Shown here in pieces: positions 1 through 11,137 of a DNA stretch of 64,000 bases (the stretch's first letter is position 1; every line of letters starts with the position of its first letter). Both the position numbers and the translations under genes were made by a program. The notes beneath the pieces were generated by a model. That model saw only the letters and a program-made list of their open reading frames with translations. It had not been told where the DNA came from and made no database searches. This stretch comes from Hordeum vulgare subsp. vulgare (lineage: Eukaryota; Streptophyta; Magnoliopsida; Poales; Poaceae): NCBI RefSeq assembly GCF_904849725.1, contig NC_058519.1, positions 181,959,703 through 182,023,702 of the forward strand, in the 5' to 3' direction.

Positions 1-1
1 A

Positions 2-430
2 CATCCCTCAGCCTTGCAGTACACCGGACCAACCTACCGCTTCCCACCCACCGTGCTGGAGAAGCTCTACCCTACCGGCGTGTACGCTGAGCGCACACTA
101 TGTGTGGGGGCGATATCATGGTGGAGGACCGCAAGGAACTTCACCGAGTTCTTCCTCGCGTCTAGCTACAACCACCTCCCGCGGGGATCTCCAACTATGT
201 TTCGCGTCGAGGAGGTCATCCAAAACGAGGTGGTGGTTGCTCTCCTTGCCCACTTCACCAACACATTCGACACCTTCTACCTCCTCGGCCGGGTGTTTTG
301 GTGTGGCTGCGAGTTCATCGCTTTCACCACCCACAACATGTTCACGAAGTAGACCAACATCTCCCTCACTGTGTTGCGCATGCACACTCTTCCGTACCCC
401 ATCGACAATGCCCCGGAGGAGCATTGAAGG
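2..430 (+). pseudogene. 3' part of an unidentified coding sequence, cut by the window edge
   Basis: A reading frame is open from the left edge to a TAG at 350-352 and stays readable in the same frame to a TGA near 427, so either the TAG is the true end or it is a premature stop about 25 codons early. Codons are GC-rich at third positions, as in grass exons and unlike the AT-rich sequence after it. The peptide has many aromatic residues (PTYRFPPTVLEKLYP near its start, FDTFYLLGRVFW near its end). I do not recognise the family and see no transposase, gag or pol motif. A pyrimidine tract and AT-rich 3'-UTR-like sequence follow. It could be the last exon of a host gene or a gene fragment carried by a transposon. 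Confidence 0.4.
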
Positions 431-524
431 GCGCCAGCAAGAGGAGCGAGGTGGAGAAGGTGGCGGCTAGGGTTCTAAACCCTCTATCTTTTTTTCTTCA
501 GTCTATGTTATGTTAAGTTGTAAC

Positions 525-715
525 TGAACTATGTATGGAGATGCTATGGGCTTGTTGGCCTTTTTATTAAGTTCTATTATTAAGTTTTCTATCTATTCTA
601 TTATTAAGTTCTTCCTGGTTTGAACTATGTGATCGTGCTATGGGCTTGTTGGCCCTATCTACATATTGGGACTACAAATTTGTTGATTGTTTCCATAGAG
701 AACTCGCTTTGTTAG
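525..715 (+). repeat. Two-copy tandem duplication of about 95 bp in an AT-rich 3' flank
   Basis: TGAACTATGT (525-534 and 621-630) is followed in each copy by GCTATGGGCTTGTTGGCC (543-560 and 637-654). Between them lies repeated TTCTATTATTAAGTT. The spacing of 94-96 bp shows one tandem duplication with small indels, downstream of the partial coding sequence. 431-524 and 716-854 hold nothing else I recognise. Confidence 0.7.
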
Positions 716-854
716 TAACCACCTAGTGCATGCAGCCACAACGAACCCTTCTCTTTTTTTACACAATCCACAAATATGTAGCTACCTAGCTAGAAGAGAG
801 GAACCAGCGGCAGTGACCGTCGTTGCATCCGTGGCGGCTGGCGTGCAAGAAAGC

Positions 855-940
855 TGCTCGGTCAGTGCATCGTGGCGGCACACATTGGCGCATGCAGGCT
901 CGGTAGGCGCATCATGGCGGCGCGCATCGACACATGCAGG
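855..940 (+). repeat. Two degenerate 43-bp tandem units
   Basis: GCTCGGTCAGTGCATCGTGG at 855 and GCTCGGTAGGCGCATCATGG at 898 start two 43-bp units that both end in CATGCAGG. They lie just left of LTR1 of the copia tandem. Confidence 0.6.
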
Positions 941-960
941 CATGCTTTGCTGGGTGCATG

Positions 961-1905
961 TGTTGGAAATATGCCCTAGAGGCAATAATAAATTGGTTAT
1001 TATTATATTTCCTTGTTCATGGTAATTGTCTATTATTCATGCTATAATTGTATTAACTGGAAACCGTAATACATGTGTGAATAGATCACAATGTGCCCTA
1101 GTGAGCCTCTAGTTGGCTAGCTCGTTGATCAATTGATGATCGTGGTTTCCTGATCGTGGACATTGGATGTCATTGATAATGGGATCACATCATTAGAGAA
1201 TGATGTGATGGACAAGACCCAATCCTAAGCATAGCACTAGATTGTGTTGTTCGTCTCCTAAAGCTTTTCTAATGTCAAGTATCATTTCCTTAGACCGAGA
1301 GATTTTGCAACTTCCGGATACCGTAGGAGTGCTTTGGGTGTACAAACGTCACAACGTAACTGGGTGATTATAAAGGTGCACTATGGGTATCTCCAAAAGT
1401 GTCTATTCAGTTGTACGAATCGAGACTGGGATTTTTCACTCTGTGTGATGGAGAGGTATCTTTGGGCCCACTCGGTAATCCATCATCATATTGAGCTCAG
1501 TGTGACTAAGGGGTTAGCCACTATAAGGTTCGATGACGCTAGGGTTATAGGGAAATAGTGTACGAGGTTACCGATGGTTGTTCTTAGTCCCGGATGAGAT
1601 CCCAGACGTCACGAGGAGATCCAAGATGGTCCGGAGGTGAATATTGATATATAGGATGAGGGGTTTTGGTCACCAGAAATGTTTCGGGCGTCACCGGTAA
1701 CGTACCGGGAGCATCGGAAGGGTTTCGGGAGTCCACTCGGAGGGGCCACCAGCCCCAAAGGCTAACATGGGCCAAAAGGAGAAAGGGAACCAGCCCAGAG
1801 TGGGCTGGTGCACCCTCCCCTCTCAGCCCAAGGCACAAGGAGAGTGGGAGGGGGCAAACCCTAGACGCAGAGGAGGCCCAAGGCCCACCTAGGGCGCGCC
1901 CCTCC
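961..1905 (+). repeat. Copia LTR1, left part
   Basis: Starts TGTTGGAAATATGCCCTAGA and is colinear with LTR2 and LTR3, except that about 285 bp are missing near 1521-1525 (present in LTR2 at about 23060-23340). It ends at the insertion point of gypsy element N. The last five bases, CCTCC (1901-1905), form the left TSD of N. Confidence 0.92.
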
Positions 1906-3688
1906 TGTCACAGCCCTAGCTTAGCATTGCTTGCCATTGCATACTCATGCATGCATTCTAAATTCAAAAGGATTTGAATTGAGATATGATCAAGTTTTAT
2001 AAAGAATTTTGTCAAATGACCAAGATAAAAGTTACTTCAAAGAACTAGAGGGAAAAGTTCCCGATTTTCCAATAAAATATTGGACTAAGATAAACATGTC
2101 AACCAACATTATTGGATCACAGAATCATTTCATATTGGGCATTTGAATTAATTTCAACCCTATTTGCATTGGATTTATAAATGCTATAAATAATTTTATA
2201 GATCCAATAATTCTAGTAATTGGTGACTGGTTCTGAATATATTATAAGAGGCCACATAAATGATTTCAAAATTTTATTAAGTGATTTGGTATTTTAAACA
2301 AATGTCAGAAACTAGAAAACATGAAATAACAAAAAAGAAATAAAAGAGAGAAGAACTTACCTGGCGCTCACCTTCCGCCCAGCCCACCAGGGGTGCTGTG
2401 GTCTTTTTCGACCTCTGCCAGTAGGCAGAGGAGAAGCAGGGGCGGCGTCGTGGCCTCGCGCCACCTCCTCCCTGCCTGCCTGGCCCTCCTAGCCAGCGCG
2501 ACGCCTCGCCCCCGTGCCTCTCTTCTCTTCCTCCCCCGGACCCCTCTGCCTCATCTTCTTCCTCCTTCTCTCCCTCTCCTTTTCCCCTCTGCCTCTATCT
2601 CCCAGGGGTTGTTGCCGCCGTTGATTCACTGCCTCCGGCGTGTCTCCGAGCTCGCCACCGGCGCCAGAAGGATCGCAGTGAGGCTCCCGAACGATTTGCC
2701 CCCTCCCCATAGCGTTTTCCCCTCCTCTAACCTCTACTAGCCGCGGATCCCACGAGATCCTCACCACCGGCCATGGCCGCCGTGGCCAGGGCCTCCCTCC
2801 CCTGCAGAGCACTCCGGCATGCTCAGTGAGCTCGACTGGAGTCGCAGCTGGCCTCATCTCCCCCTTCCCGCTCCTTCTAGCGCTAGCCAAACCATGGCCA
2901 ACTCCGGCCGCCGCACGAGGTCGTCGCTGGCCTCGTTCCGGCCACCTCCTGGCCCGTGGCTGGGTCGGGATGGATGTGGTCCAACCCGGGCTTCGCGTAG
3001 ATGGCCTCAGCCGTCCAAATGGTCACGGGATGACGAAGTCCGTCGAGCCCCGCCTCGTTTGCTGCTGCCGGTGTTGAGCCGCCGGTGGCCTTGACCCTGC
3101 TAGCCAGGATTTGACCCCGAGGGGTCAATGGCAGGTGGGCCCCACCCTTTTTAAGTTTTATTTTAGACAACCATTAGCACTAATTCTATCGTTAGCCAAA
3201 TGAGACACTAACAGTGGGCCCAATGCCTCTAATTTAAGAATTATAATTAATTTAACTCTGTTAGTTAAGTATGACAGTGACGTGTAGACCCCACACGTCA
3301 GTTTGACCTGACCTGGCATTATTGACTGCTGACGTCACTATGACACACATGTTACGCAATATTTGATTTCTGGATTTAAATAATTCCAGAAAATATCCTA
3401 AACTTTGAAAAATAATAGAAAATAAAATATAAGTCCGATGAAAATAATTTATATATGAAAAATGATCAAAACAAATTCAAGGAATATGAATATGGCATTT
3501 TCATGCATGTTTGAGAAAGTTAACATCACCAAGTAGGCAAAATGATGATTAGGGTAAATTTAACAAATAGTTTGGAGTTGGAATTTGATGCCTATTTGAA
3601 TTCTACTTCAATTAATATGACCAAACATTGAGCTAGGTAACTCAGTACCTTAACATGCCATATCGTACATCATGTTTGTTGCATTGCA

Positions 3689-3871
3689 TTGAATGTGTTC
3701 TTTTCTGTTGCCGGTGCTGTTTTTCTCTCGGTAGACGATGGTTCCGACGATGTGATCGTTGACATTGATGAAGACTCATTGCTATCTTCAGAACTGTCAG
3801 GCAAGCAACACCCCCTTGAGCATATTGATATTAACCCACTCTTTCGCTCCTTCTCTCTTTTATTGCATTAG
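3689..3871 (+). other. Small acidic reading frame inside the N LTR, next to a splice-acceptor-like site
   Basis: A pyrimidine-rich run ending in GGTAG precedes GACGATGGTTCC, which reads VDDGSDD and then an acidic stretch IDEDSLLSSELSG. The same frame is open at 12925-13107 in the 3' LTR with six amino-acid differences. There is no ATG at the frame start (it begins TTG), so if translated it would more likely be an exon than a stand-alone ORF. The two copies are paralogous LTRs, so conservation between them reflects recent identity and does not prove selection. Confidence 0.35.
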
Positions 3872-4695
3872 GACAAACACGACTCATTTGTTACATGTTG
3901 TCGGTAGTTGAACCCATTCCTCTCCATGACCTGATTTTGCCACAGTAAATAGTTGAAACCACCTAGCATGAGTAGCGACTGCTTGAGCCCTGTTGTGCTT
4001 ACTCATCCATGCTTGATTACTGTGCCTGCTATGCTTAGAGTTGTGTCGGGTCTGATCCATCTGGATGATGAATCAGAATGGTTGTGTTCATGCCCTACTG
4101 TGTAAGAGTAAAGTGTGTGAATACGATTTGGTAAAGGTAGCGATGAGAGGCCATGTAGGAGTACATGGTGTGTTGTCTCATTGAGACCGTCCTTAAGAAC
4201 TGAGTTCTGTGTATGTTATCTAAGACAAGATACTACCATGCATTAGGCCCTGAAATATGACCCCGCTCGGCTTATTAATCGCCTAGATATTTGTCCAGGA
4301 GTTATAATTAGTTTCTGGTGTTTGTAGGAAAAAATGTTGGCAGCCGTGTTTAGCTCTGCCCGACGGGGTAGGCTTGAGTGCGGTAGATACACAGTGGCAC
4401 GGTGTACCAAGTGGCACCCGGATGGTGGGCTTGGGAACCATGTGCACATCGTTTGGGGCCGTAGAGGAAACCTCGGTCGGACTTACTTGCGTGTTCAGTC
4501 TCAAATAGGCGATAAACCTGGATTAGGGTCTTGTGTGGTTAACGGTCGTGGCCAACACCCACGCCAGTGCTTCCGCTTCAAGTTTGCCGAGATGCATGAC
4601 GTGCATATGGTGCTAAGTGGTGAGAGCATGTGTGAAGAAGTATACCCCTGCAGGGTGATTTAATCTGTTTGAATAGCCGCGTCCTCGGATATGGA

Positions 4696-6221
4696 TGGTA
4701 CGTCCATTTTGCATCATGCTTTCATGTTGATATTTATTTCGTTATGGGATGTTATATTACTTTGTGGTACCATATTTATGCCTTTTCTCTCTTATTTTGC
4801 AAGGTTTATTTGAAGAGGGAGAATTCAGGCAGCTGGAATTCTAGACTAGAAAAGGAGCAAATCTCAGTCCACTATTCTGCACATCTCCAAATGCCCTGAA
4901 AAGTTACGTGGATTTTTTTGGGATTATATAAAAAATATTGGGCGAAAGAAGTACCGGAGGGGGGCTGCGAAGGCGCCACAAGCCCTGCCACCGCCACCCC
5001 CTGGTGGCGGAGTGGGGGCTTCTGGGCTCCCTGACGGCCCACTAGCCCCCCTCTTTTGCAATGTGAAGGGTTTTGGTCTGAAAAAAATTCATTCGGGAGC
5101 TTTTTCGTGGTTTCGCCGCCGCCACGAGGCGGAACTTGAGCAGATCCAATCTAGAGCTCCGGCAGGACGATCCTGCCGGGGAAACTTCCCTCCCGGAGGG
5201 GGAAATCGTCGCCATCGTCATCACCAACACTCCTCTCGTCGGAGGGGAGGCATCTTCATCAACATCTTCATTAGCACCATCTCCTCTCCAATCCCTAGTT
5301 CGTCTCTTGTAACCAATCTCCGTCTCGCGACTCTGATTGGTACTTGTAAGGTTGCTAGTAGTGTTGATTACTCTTTGTAGTTGATGCTAGTTGGATTACT
5401 TGGTTGAAGAGTTTATGTTCAGATCCTTGATGCTATTCATTACACCTATGATCATGATTATGATTATGTTTTGTGAGTAGTTACTTTTGTTCCTGAGGAC
5501 ATGGGATAAGTCATGCTGATAATAGTCATGTGAATTTGATATTCGTTCAGTATTTTGATATGATGTATGTTGTTTTTCCTCTAGTGGTGTTATGTGAACG
5601 TCGACTACGTGACACTTCACCATATTTGGTCCTATAGGAAGGCATTGGGAAGTAGTAAGTATATGATGGGTTGCTGGAGTGAGAGAAGCTTAAACCCCAG
5701 TCTATGCGTTGCTTCGTGAGGGGCTGATTTGGATCCACTAGTTTAATGCTATGGTTAGACTTTGTCTTAATTCTTCTTTTATAGTTGCGGATGATTGCGA
5801 GAGAGGTTAATCATAAGTGGTATGCTTGTCCAAGTAAGGGCAGTACCCAAGTGCCGGTCCACCCACATATCAAACTATCAAAGTAACGAACGCGAATCAT
5901 ATGAACATGATGAAACTAGCATGACAGAAATTCCCATGTGTCCTCGGGAGCGTTTTTCCTCCTATAAGACTTTGTTCAGGCTTGTCCCTTGCTACAAAAG
6001 GGATTGGGACACTTGCTGCACCGTTGCTACTACTTGTTACTTGTTACTCTTTGCTTGCTACGTTTCACCTCGCTGCACAATCACTTGTTACCGCTACTTT
6101 CAGTGCTTGCAGTTATTACCTTGCTGAAAACCGTTTATCAGAGCCTTCTGCTCCTCGTTGGGTTCGACACTCTTACTTATCGAAAGGACTACGATTGATC
6201 CCCTATACTTGTGGGTCATCA
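4696..6221 (+). mobile_element. Solo LTR S1 (gypsy-type) inside the 5' LTR of N
   Basis: 1526 bp, TGGTACGTCC...GTGGGTCATCA, flanked by perfect TSDs ATGGA (4691-4695 and 6222-6226). The empty site is preserved in the other N LTR near 13926. The start resembles the common Triticeae LTR class beginning TGATACGTCCATTTTGCATC. A TATATAAAAA element lies at 4925-4934. No internal region is present. ORFs within it (for example 5012-5380 and 5795-6198) are LTR sequence and not genes. Confidence 0.93.
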
Positions 6222-7382
6222 ATGGACTACTTGGAAACATTACGTGGTACATAGACAAGTTGAAATGGATACTCTAAAATATGCAAGATAAGTGTGAGTG
6301 CTATGGATGGCCTTCTCGTAGGGAGATGAGAGTGGATCCATAGTGGTGTATTGCATTAGTGAATATGTGGAATCGTGTGTGCTATCCCACCTCAAAGATA
6401 GAACTTGTAGTCATAGTACAGGTTAGCCAAGAGTCAAATATGGCTTGCTACAATCAAACCCCACAACCCTTTCATTGATATAGATGCATATGTAGATAGT
6501 TCTGATGTAAGTCTTGCTGAGTACCTTTGTACTCACGGTTACTTTATTTATGTTTCTGCAGAGAAGATTTTAGTCTCATTAAAGGTATCTATGCGATGTG
6601 TTCGATGTTGACCGTTATAGCTTGGGAATCCCAGACAGAGGTCTGGTTCCTTTGGTAGGGTCGTTGTAGCTTTTCAGGCTCCTCCAACCATTTTTAAGAG
6701 ATGTCTGTACCCAGACATGTTATGCTTCCTCTTGATGTTTGTATGACTTGAGTGTCGGGTCACGAGACCCCTGTTTGTAATATCACACTATGTTGATTCT
6801 TATGAGTCTTTAATAAAAGATTGAGTCATAGAGTTATGTTGTGATGCCATGTTGTATCTACACATATTGTGCATATTCTGTGTATGTTATGAAATGCATT
6901 ATATGTGTGTGATTCGACACCTAGTTGTGTGCCTTTAGTTGTACTCTTTATGGGGAAATGCCTCTTTGTGCTTCCACCGAGCTTTGGTAGCTTGCTACTG
7001 CTCTGGACACATTGATTGACCGGCATGTATCCTTATTTGCTGTTGTGTCTGTCCCTTCGGGGAAATGTCACGCGGTGTAATGGAGTCCTTGTAGCTTGCT
7101 ACGACTCGTCTACACACGCCGCTGACCGACACCTGCTTTGCTGGGTTATGTATGTCTGTCCCTGTACGGATGTAACACTTGGGTTTATAACTAATCAGGT
7201 CGACCCGTGTTCTTTGTCATTTGAATGCTAGCGACACATTCATATACGTGAGCCAAAAGACGCAAACGGTCCCGGCCAAGGTAAGGTGGCAGCCGTGGAA
7301 TTTACCGTGCGTGAGGCCGCAAAGTGATGTGATGTGTTATAGGATGGGTTCTTATGACTTTGGATCAGGGTCCCGACAACTT

Positions 7383-7394
7383 TGGTATCAGAGC
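7383..7394 (+). other. Primer binding site of N (tRNA-iMet type)
   Basis: TGGTATCAGAGC lies four bases after the 5' LTR end and is complementary to the 3' end of initiator tRNA-Met. Confidence 0.85.
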
Positions 7395-8909
7395 TTGACT
7401 CCCTGTAGGATAACCAAGCCAAACTGGTCGATGTTGAGTCTAGCAACTCTTTAGTTATATAAGGGAATTGCTTGTGGAAGGGAACGTAAGGCTCCTTTTA
7501 CTCCTTTCCTTGTGTCATTCTTATTCTGAGTCATCCTCTTCCTTATTCTACGGGGTTTAAGAACTAGGCTTTCTCATCTATTCATTAGGATGACGAGTTA
7601 CTATGCTGGAGACCTATAGGAAAGTTGTTGTCTTCAAGGATGAGTGTCTCCATAATAATTCAATTGTTATGTTGTCAGTTTCTTGCAGGTTTGCTCATAT
7701 TTCATGCCCGTACAACCGTTATGCTGTCCGAGTTTTCCAAGGTTTCTAAATAATCCTCGGAAAACTCAGACAGCATGATGTAAATGCAAATCCTCTCATC
7801 CCGAGTTAATGGATTTTTGGCCAGACAAAGCACACTAACCATTGTGTTGAGGTACTCTATTGCCTCGGCGTATTGTTGAAGTATTAGGAAAACATGTTAC
7901 CTCGAAAACCACCCAATAGTCTAGATGTGTTCTATGTTTCCAGTGTGATCATCCTGGCCATCATTTTCAAAAACATCTCATGATGTTATTTAGTTTGTAG
8001 GTATTCTATTTCTGTGTTCTTGAATCCAAGGATCATTCTGCTCACTTTTGTTGATAGTGTTGCTAGTTCCTTTAGAATGATTAGTAACCTTTTTGTAGTT
8101 CCCAAGGTTGACGATATATCATTCTGCCAACACCATGGACCATCTCTGGCAGAAGTTCTTCGTGAACTAAAGATCATAACAAGTGTGCTCGTGATGAGTT
8201 CTCTACTCCATATTGTGATTCTGCCAACTCCGCCCTTCTGCATGGGTTATCTGGAAGAATTATGTTGAACTCGTTCGACATGCTAATCTATGCATCCACA
8301 ACTCAGAAAATCATGTGCTCTTGAGTTGGTCCTATCTAGTTGTTTTCTGACATTCATTTATGAGAGGATAGTTAAGAGTAGTTGTGCATTCGTGTCATCG
8401 ATGCCTTTTGTTCCTGTGGTCAGTAAAGTTGTTCTATTTCAGAATGACTGGGAGAAGCAAACTCCAGTACCTCATCCATTTCTTGGATTAGGTCAAAGTA
8501 GCTGTATTCCACAGATCAAAATGCCAATCCAAATTTTGTTTTGTTCCATCTTGGAGTATTACCTTCTTTTGTCAACAATGTCATGAGAATTGCACCATCT
8601 CTTATGAACTCTTGATACAGTGGTACATCTCGACATCATTATTCATCCCTCGGTTTCCGTGTTGGTTGTAACCGTAATATCGACAAGTGAACCATGATGT
8701 GTGAAATCAATAGTCCTAGCAATGTTATTGCTTGGTAGCTAATGGACAACAATTTCACTCTTATGGTGATGGTGATTGAATCATCATACTAAGATTGACC
8801 ATGCTACCTAGTCCATGTTTCATGGTGCACTATTCGATCAATGGGTTAGGATTGTGTCGATCCTTCGCTCTTTGATCATATCATCTTGCTCTGAAAAGCG
8901 AGATTGTTC

Positions 8910-9460
8910 CCGAGCTTAATAACATATCGGTGGTTCGTGATTTTCCGAATGTCTTCTCGGAAGTATTACCAGGGTTTTTTTGACTGTTATGATAGAGCTC
9001 ATGATCAAGTTGGTTTCCCTATAAGCCACCCTTCTCCAAGAATCCGTGTTGGATACGTCGAGCTAGTTGGCTAAGCTAAACAACAACTTGGAGAGTTGGA
9101 AGATAAAAGCTTTGCCTAAACTTAGTTCATTTTAAAGGGATATCTTTCCTGTTGTGTGAGTCTTGAATAAAGATGATATTGTCATCGGTTGATTCGTGTA
9201 ATCAATTGTTGCATATATTATCTTGTCCAATTTTGATTTGAGTATGGGATATTGTCAAATCAAAACTCAGAACCAAAGATTTCCGTAAAAGTGTCTTACT
9301 CATGGATTTCCTTGAGCATACACCATTATATTCTTTGATCTGACCAATGCTACTATCTTTCTCACATAGTTGTGGAAATCCATTTATATGGGTATCTTGA
9401 TGAAATGTTGTTGAGCCCATCGGCAACATTTTCATTTGTTCCATGATCTATGTTGGACAT
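8910..9460 (+). pseudogene. Relic of gypsy reverse transcriptase (N)
   Basis: Broken frames read VVRDFPNVFSEVLPGF (about 8930-8980), KQQLGELEDKSFA (about 9080-9115), MGYCQIK (about 9243-9265) and FFDLTNA (about 9330-9355). They occur in the order expected for the RT N-terminal linker, fingers and palm of Ty3/gypsy pol. Stops and frameshifts separate them and no catalytic YxDD is readable. It is certainly non-functional. Confidence 0.6.
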
Positions 9461-10721
9461 TAAGCTAGTGTTGGAAACTTTGTATACATTGTCTTCGTGT
9501 CTCGTGCATGAGGTATATGTTAGGTGTAAGAAGTGACTTCCTCTCCATTCACGTGTAATTGATGCAAGTTGCCACCGTGAATTCGAGAAAAGTTAATTTG
9601 TTTTCTTCAGAATCATCTCAAGTCAGTCATGCACGTGCGAAGTATTCTATGGTATGAGAGATTAGCTACCTCCATTCCATATATATTTCCTAGCACACCA
9701 AGCCACTGATTGATTTTTTCGAGGAAAAGAAGTTAAGTGCCATTCTTGAAGGTACCAGATGGACTTGCACATGGCTTCGTTATCCGCAATGATGATTCCC
9801 ACCCAGAACTCGGTAGTGTTTTGTTGTAAGACTTTTCTTGTGCTCATCATTGCTTTGGGCACTGTGTTCACGTGGGTCTTGGAATCCAGCTCATGTTTTG
9901 GAGTTGTCTTCCGTAGTTCATTTCCTGAGAATCTCGCAACGTTATCTCGTCGATTTGTGTTGCAAACTTTCTTTTCAGACATGCTGAGTCTGAAACATCA
10001 TGTCACCAACCAGATATGATGGTTGGAACATTTCCCAAGAATTATAATATTGGTCTCTCTGTAACACGGTAAAGTGATGTCGGGGCTAACACACCTAGCC
10101 GGGATACTTAATATTATAATATCTCGCATCAGCAACCTTAGCCATCTCCCTGTGAGGACCTTGTATGACTTATTTTGGAAGTTGTTCCTCATGGACCCCT
10201 TTTTAGCCCCGAAGTCCGACCTATACTTGATGCGCTAGATATTAAGCATGACCTATAATTGGGTTGTGCTAGTACATCAAGGATTAGAAGTAGAGTGCTA
10301 AATGTCTATCGATCGATTAACCAGATTTCGTTCCCTTGACATAACTAAGGTGAAATCTGAGACAGTGTTGTCTTCCTTTGCATCTGCATCCTCCACCATT
10401 ATTCATCTTGGTAGTATGTGTCACCAAGATCTTGGCACAGATATTGGTAAAACTTTGATGAATATGGAAATGCTCAAGTTCTTGAGAGCACGCTCAGACA
10501 CTAGATTATACCCTCGGTATCAATTGGAATGTGCCTTCCGTTTGCCGAGTTGTCCTATAATTCTAGTTTCTTTCCAATCTGAGTATGCCATTCTTTTGAA
10601 TTCTTTCAAATGATCAATTGTGAATTGCCTTGCCCTGGTATGAAGAGTTTTAATGATATTTGTATCAAAAGGAATTCTTTTTGCCACTTAAGGGAATAAC
10701 TCTACGAGTCACCCTCCTAAG

Positions 10722-10900
10722 GTGCCCCGTTATGGTATGAAGGGCAACTTAATCCTTGCTACTTTGAAACCTTGTCACCATCTCTTTAAGCGTGGGATTG
10801 TTGCCTACCTATTGAACCTCTGTCATATGCCTCATTTCCTCATCCGTGTTATGTGTTTTGTGTCTCAGCACAAGGGACGTTCCTACGTCTCATTCTATGA
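10722..10900 (+). pseudogene. Possible relic of the integrase C-terminal end (N)
   Basis: The frame reads KRGIVAYLLNLCHMPHF and then VMCFVSQHKG. The pattern resembles the conserved 'VAY-L-L ... VFHVSQLK' end of gypsy integrases that precedes the 3' LTR. The match is weak and by eye only. Confidence 0.35.
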
Positions 10901-11124
10901 GTTAATCTTGAGTTGCTCGATCTTTGAGGAGATCGAATCTTGTAGAGTCTTTCTGCTCTTGTCGTCGTGTTAGATGAAGACCTCAAAGACAAAGATGTCA
11001 AGATCAACCTGATGCAACGAATCAACATCTTCGAGAAGGGCAATTGGATCGTAAAGATTCTGAGAACTAGTGTCCCCTATCTACTCCTATCCTACGCTTG
11101 AATCTCGGGACAAGATTCTTGTTT

Positions 11125-11136
11125 AGTGGGGGTGAG
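11125..11136 (+). other. Polypurine tract of N
   Basis: AGTGGGGGTGAG lies directly before the 3' LTR start at 11138. It is the usual plus-strand priming site and confirms orientation. Confidence 0.8.
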
Positions 11137-11137
11137 T

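Larger units (their letters stand above)
1906..7378 (+). repeat. 5' LTR of element N, split by solo LTR S1
   Basis: Begins TGTCACAGCCCTAGCTTAGC, then an AT-rich stretch, a GC-rich block (about 2390-3100), AT-rich sequence with a micro-ORF at 3689-3871, and a conserved box at 4664-4695 into which S1 is inserted. Ends GGGTCCCGACA. Colinear with 11138-15079. Confidence 0.9.
7379..11137 (+). mobile_element. Decayed internal region of element N
   Basis: 3759 bp between PBS and PPT. No long gag or pol frame survives. Frame-by-frame reading shows gypsy pol traces at 8910-9460 and near 10722-10900. I cannot recognise gag, protease or RNase H, so this region has lost much of its coding DNA as well as its frames. 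Confidence 0.7.

Noticed and set aside
2393..3170. GC-rich ORFs resembling host exons in the N LTR
   Set aside because: The same block is repeated at 11633-12408 in the other LTR, and frames differ between the two copies by indels.
7690..7790. Inverted repeat around GCTGTCCGAGTTTTCC / GGAAAACTCAGACAGC as a MITE
   Set aside because: The arms are short (about 16 bp with a mismatch), there is no terminal TSD, and it sits inside the decayed N internal region.
9662..10019. ORFs on both strands in the N internal region as novel genes
   Set aside because: They lie between RT and integrase relics, overlap each other on opposite strands, and resemble nothing. Decayed pol is the simpler reading.
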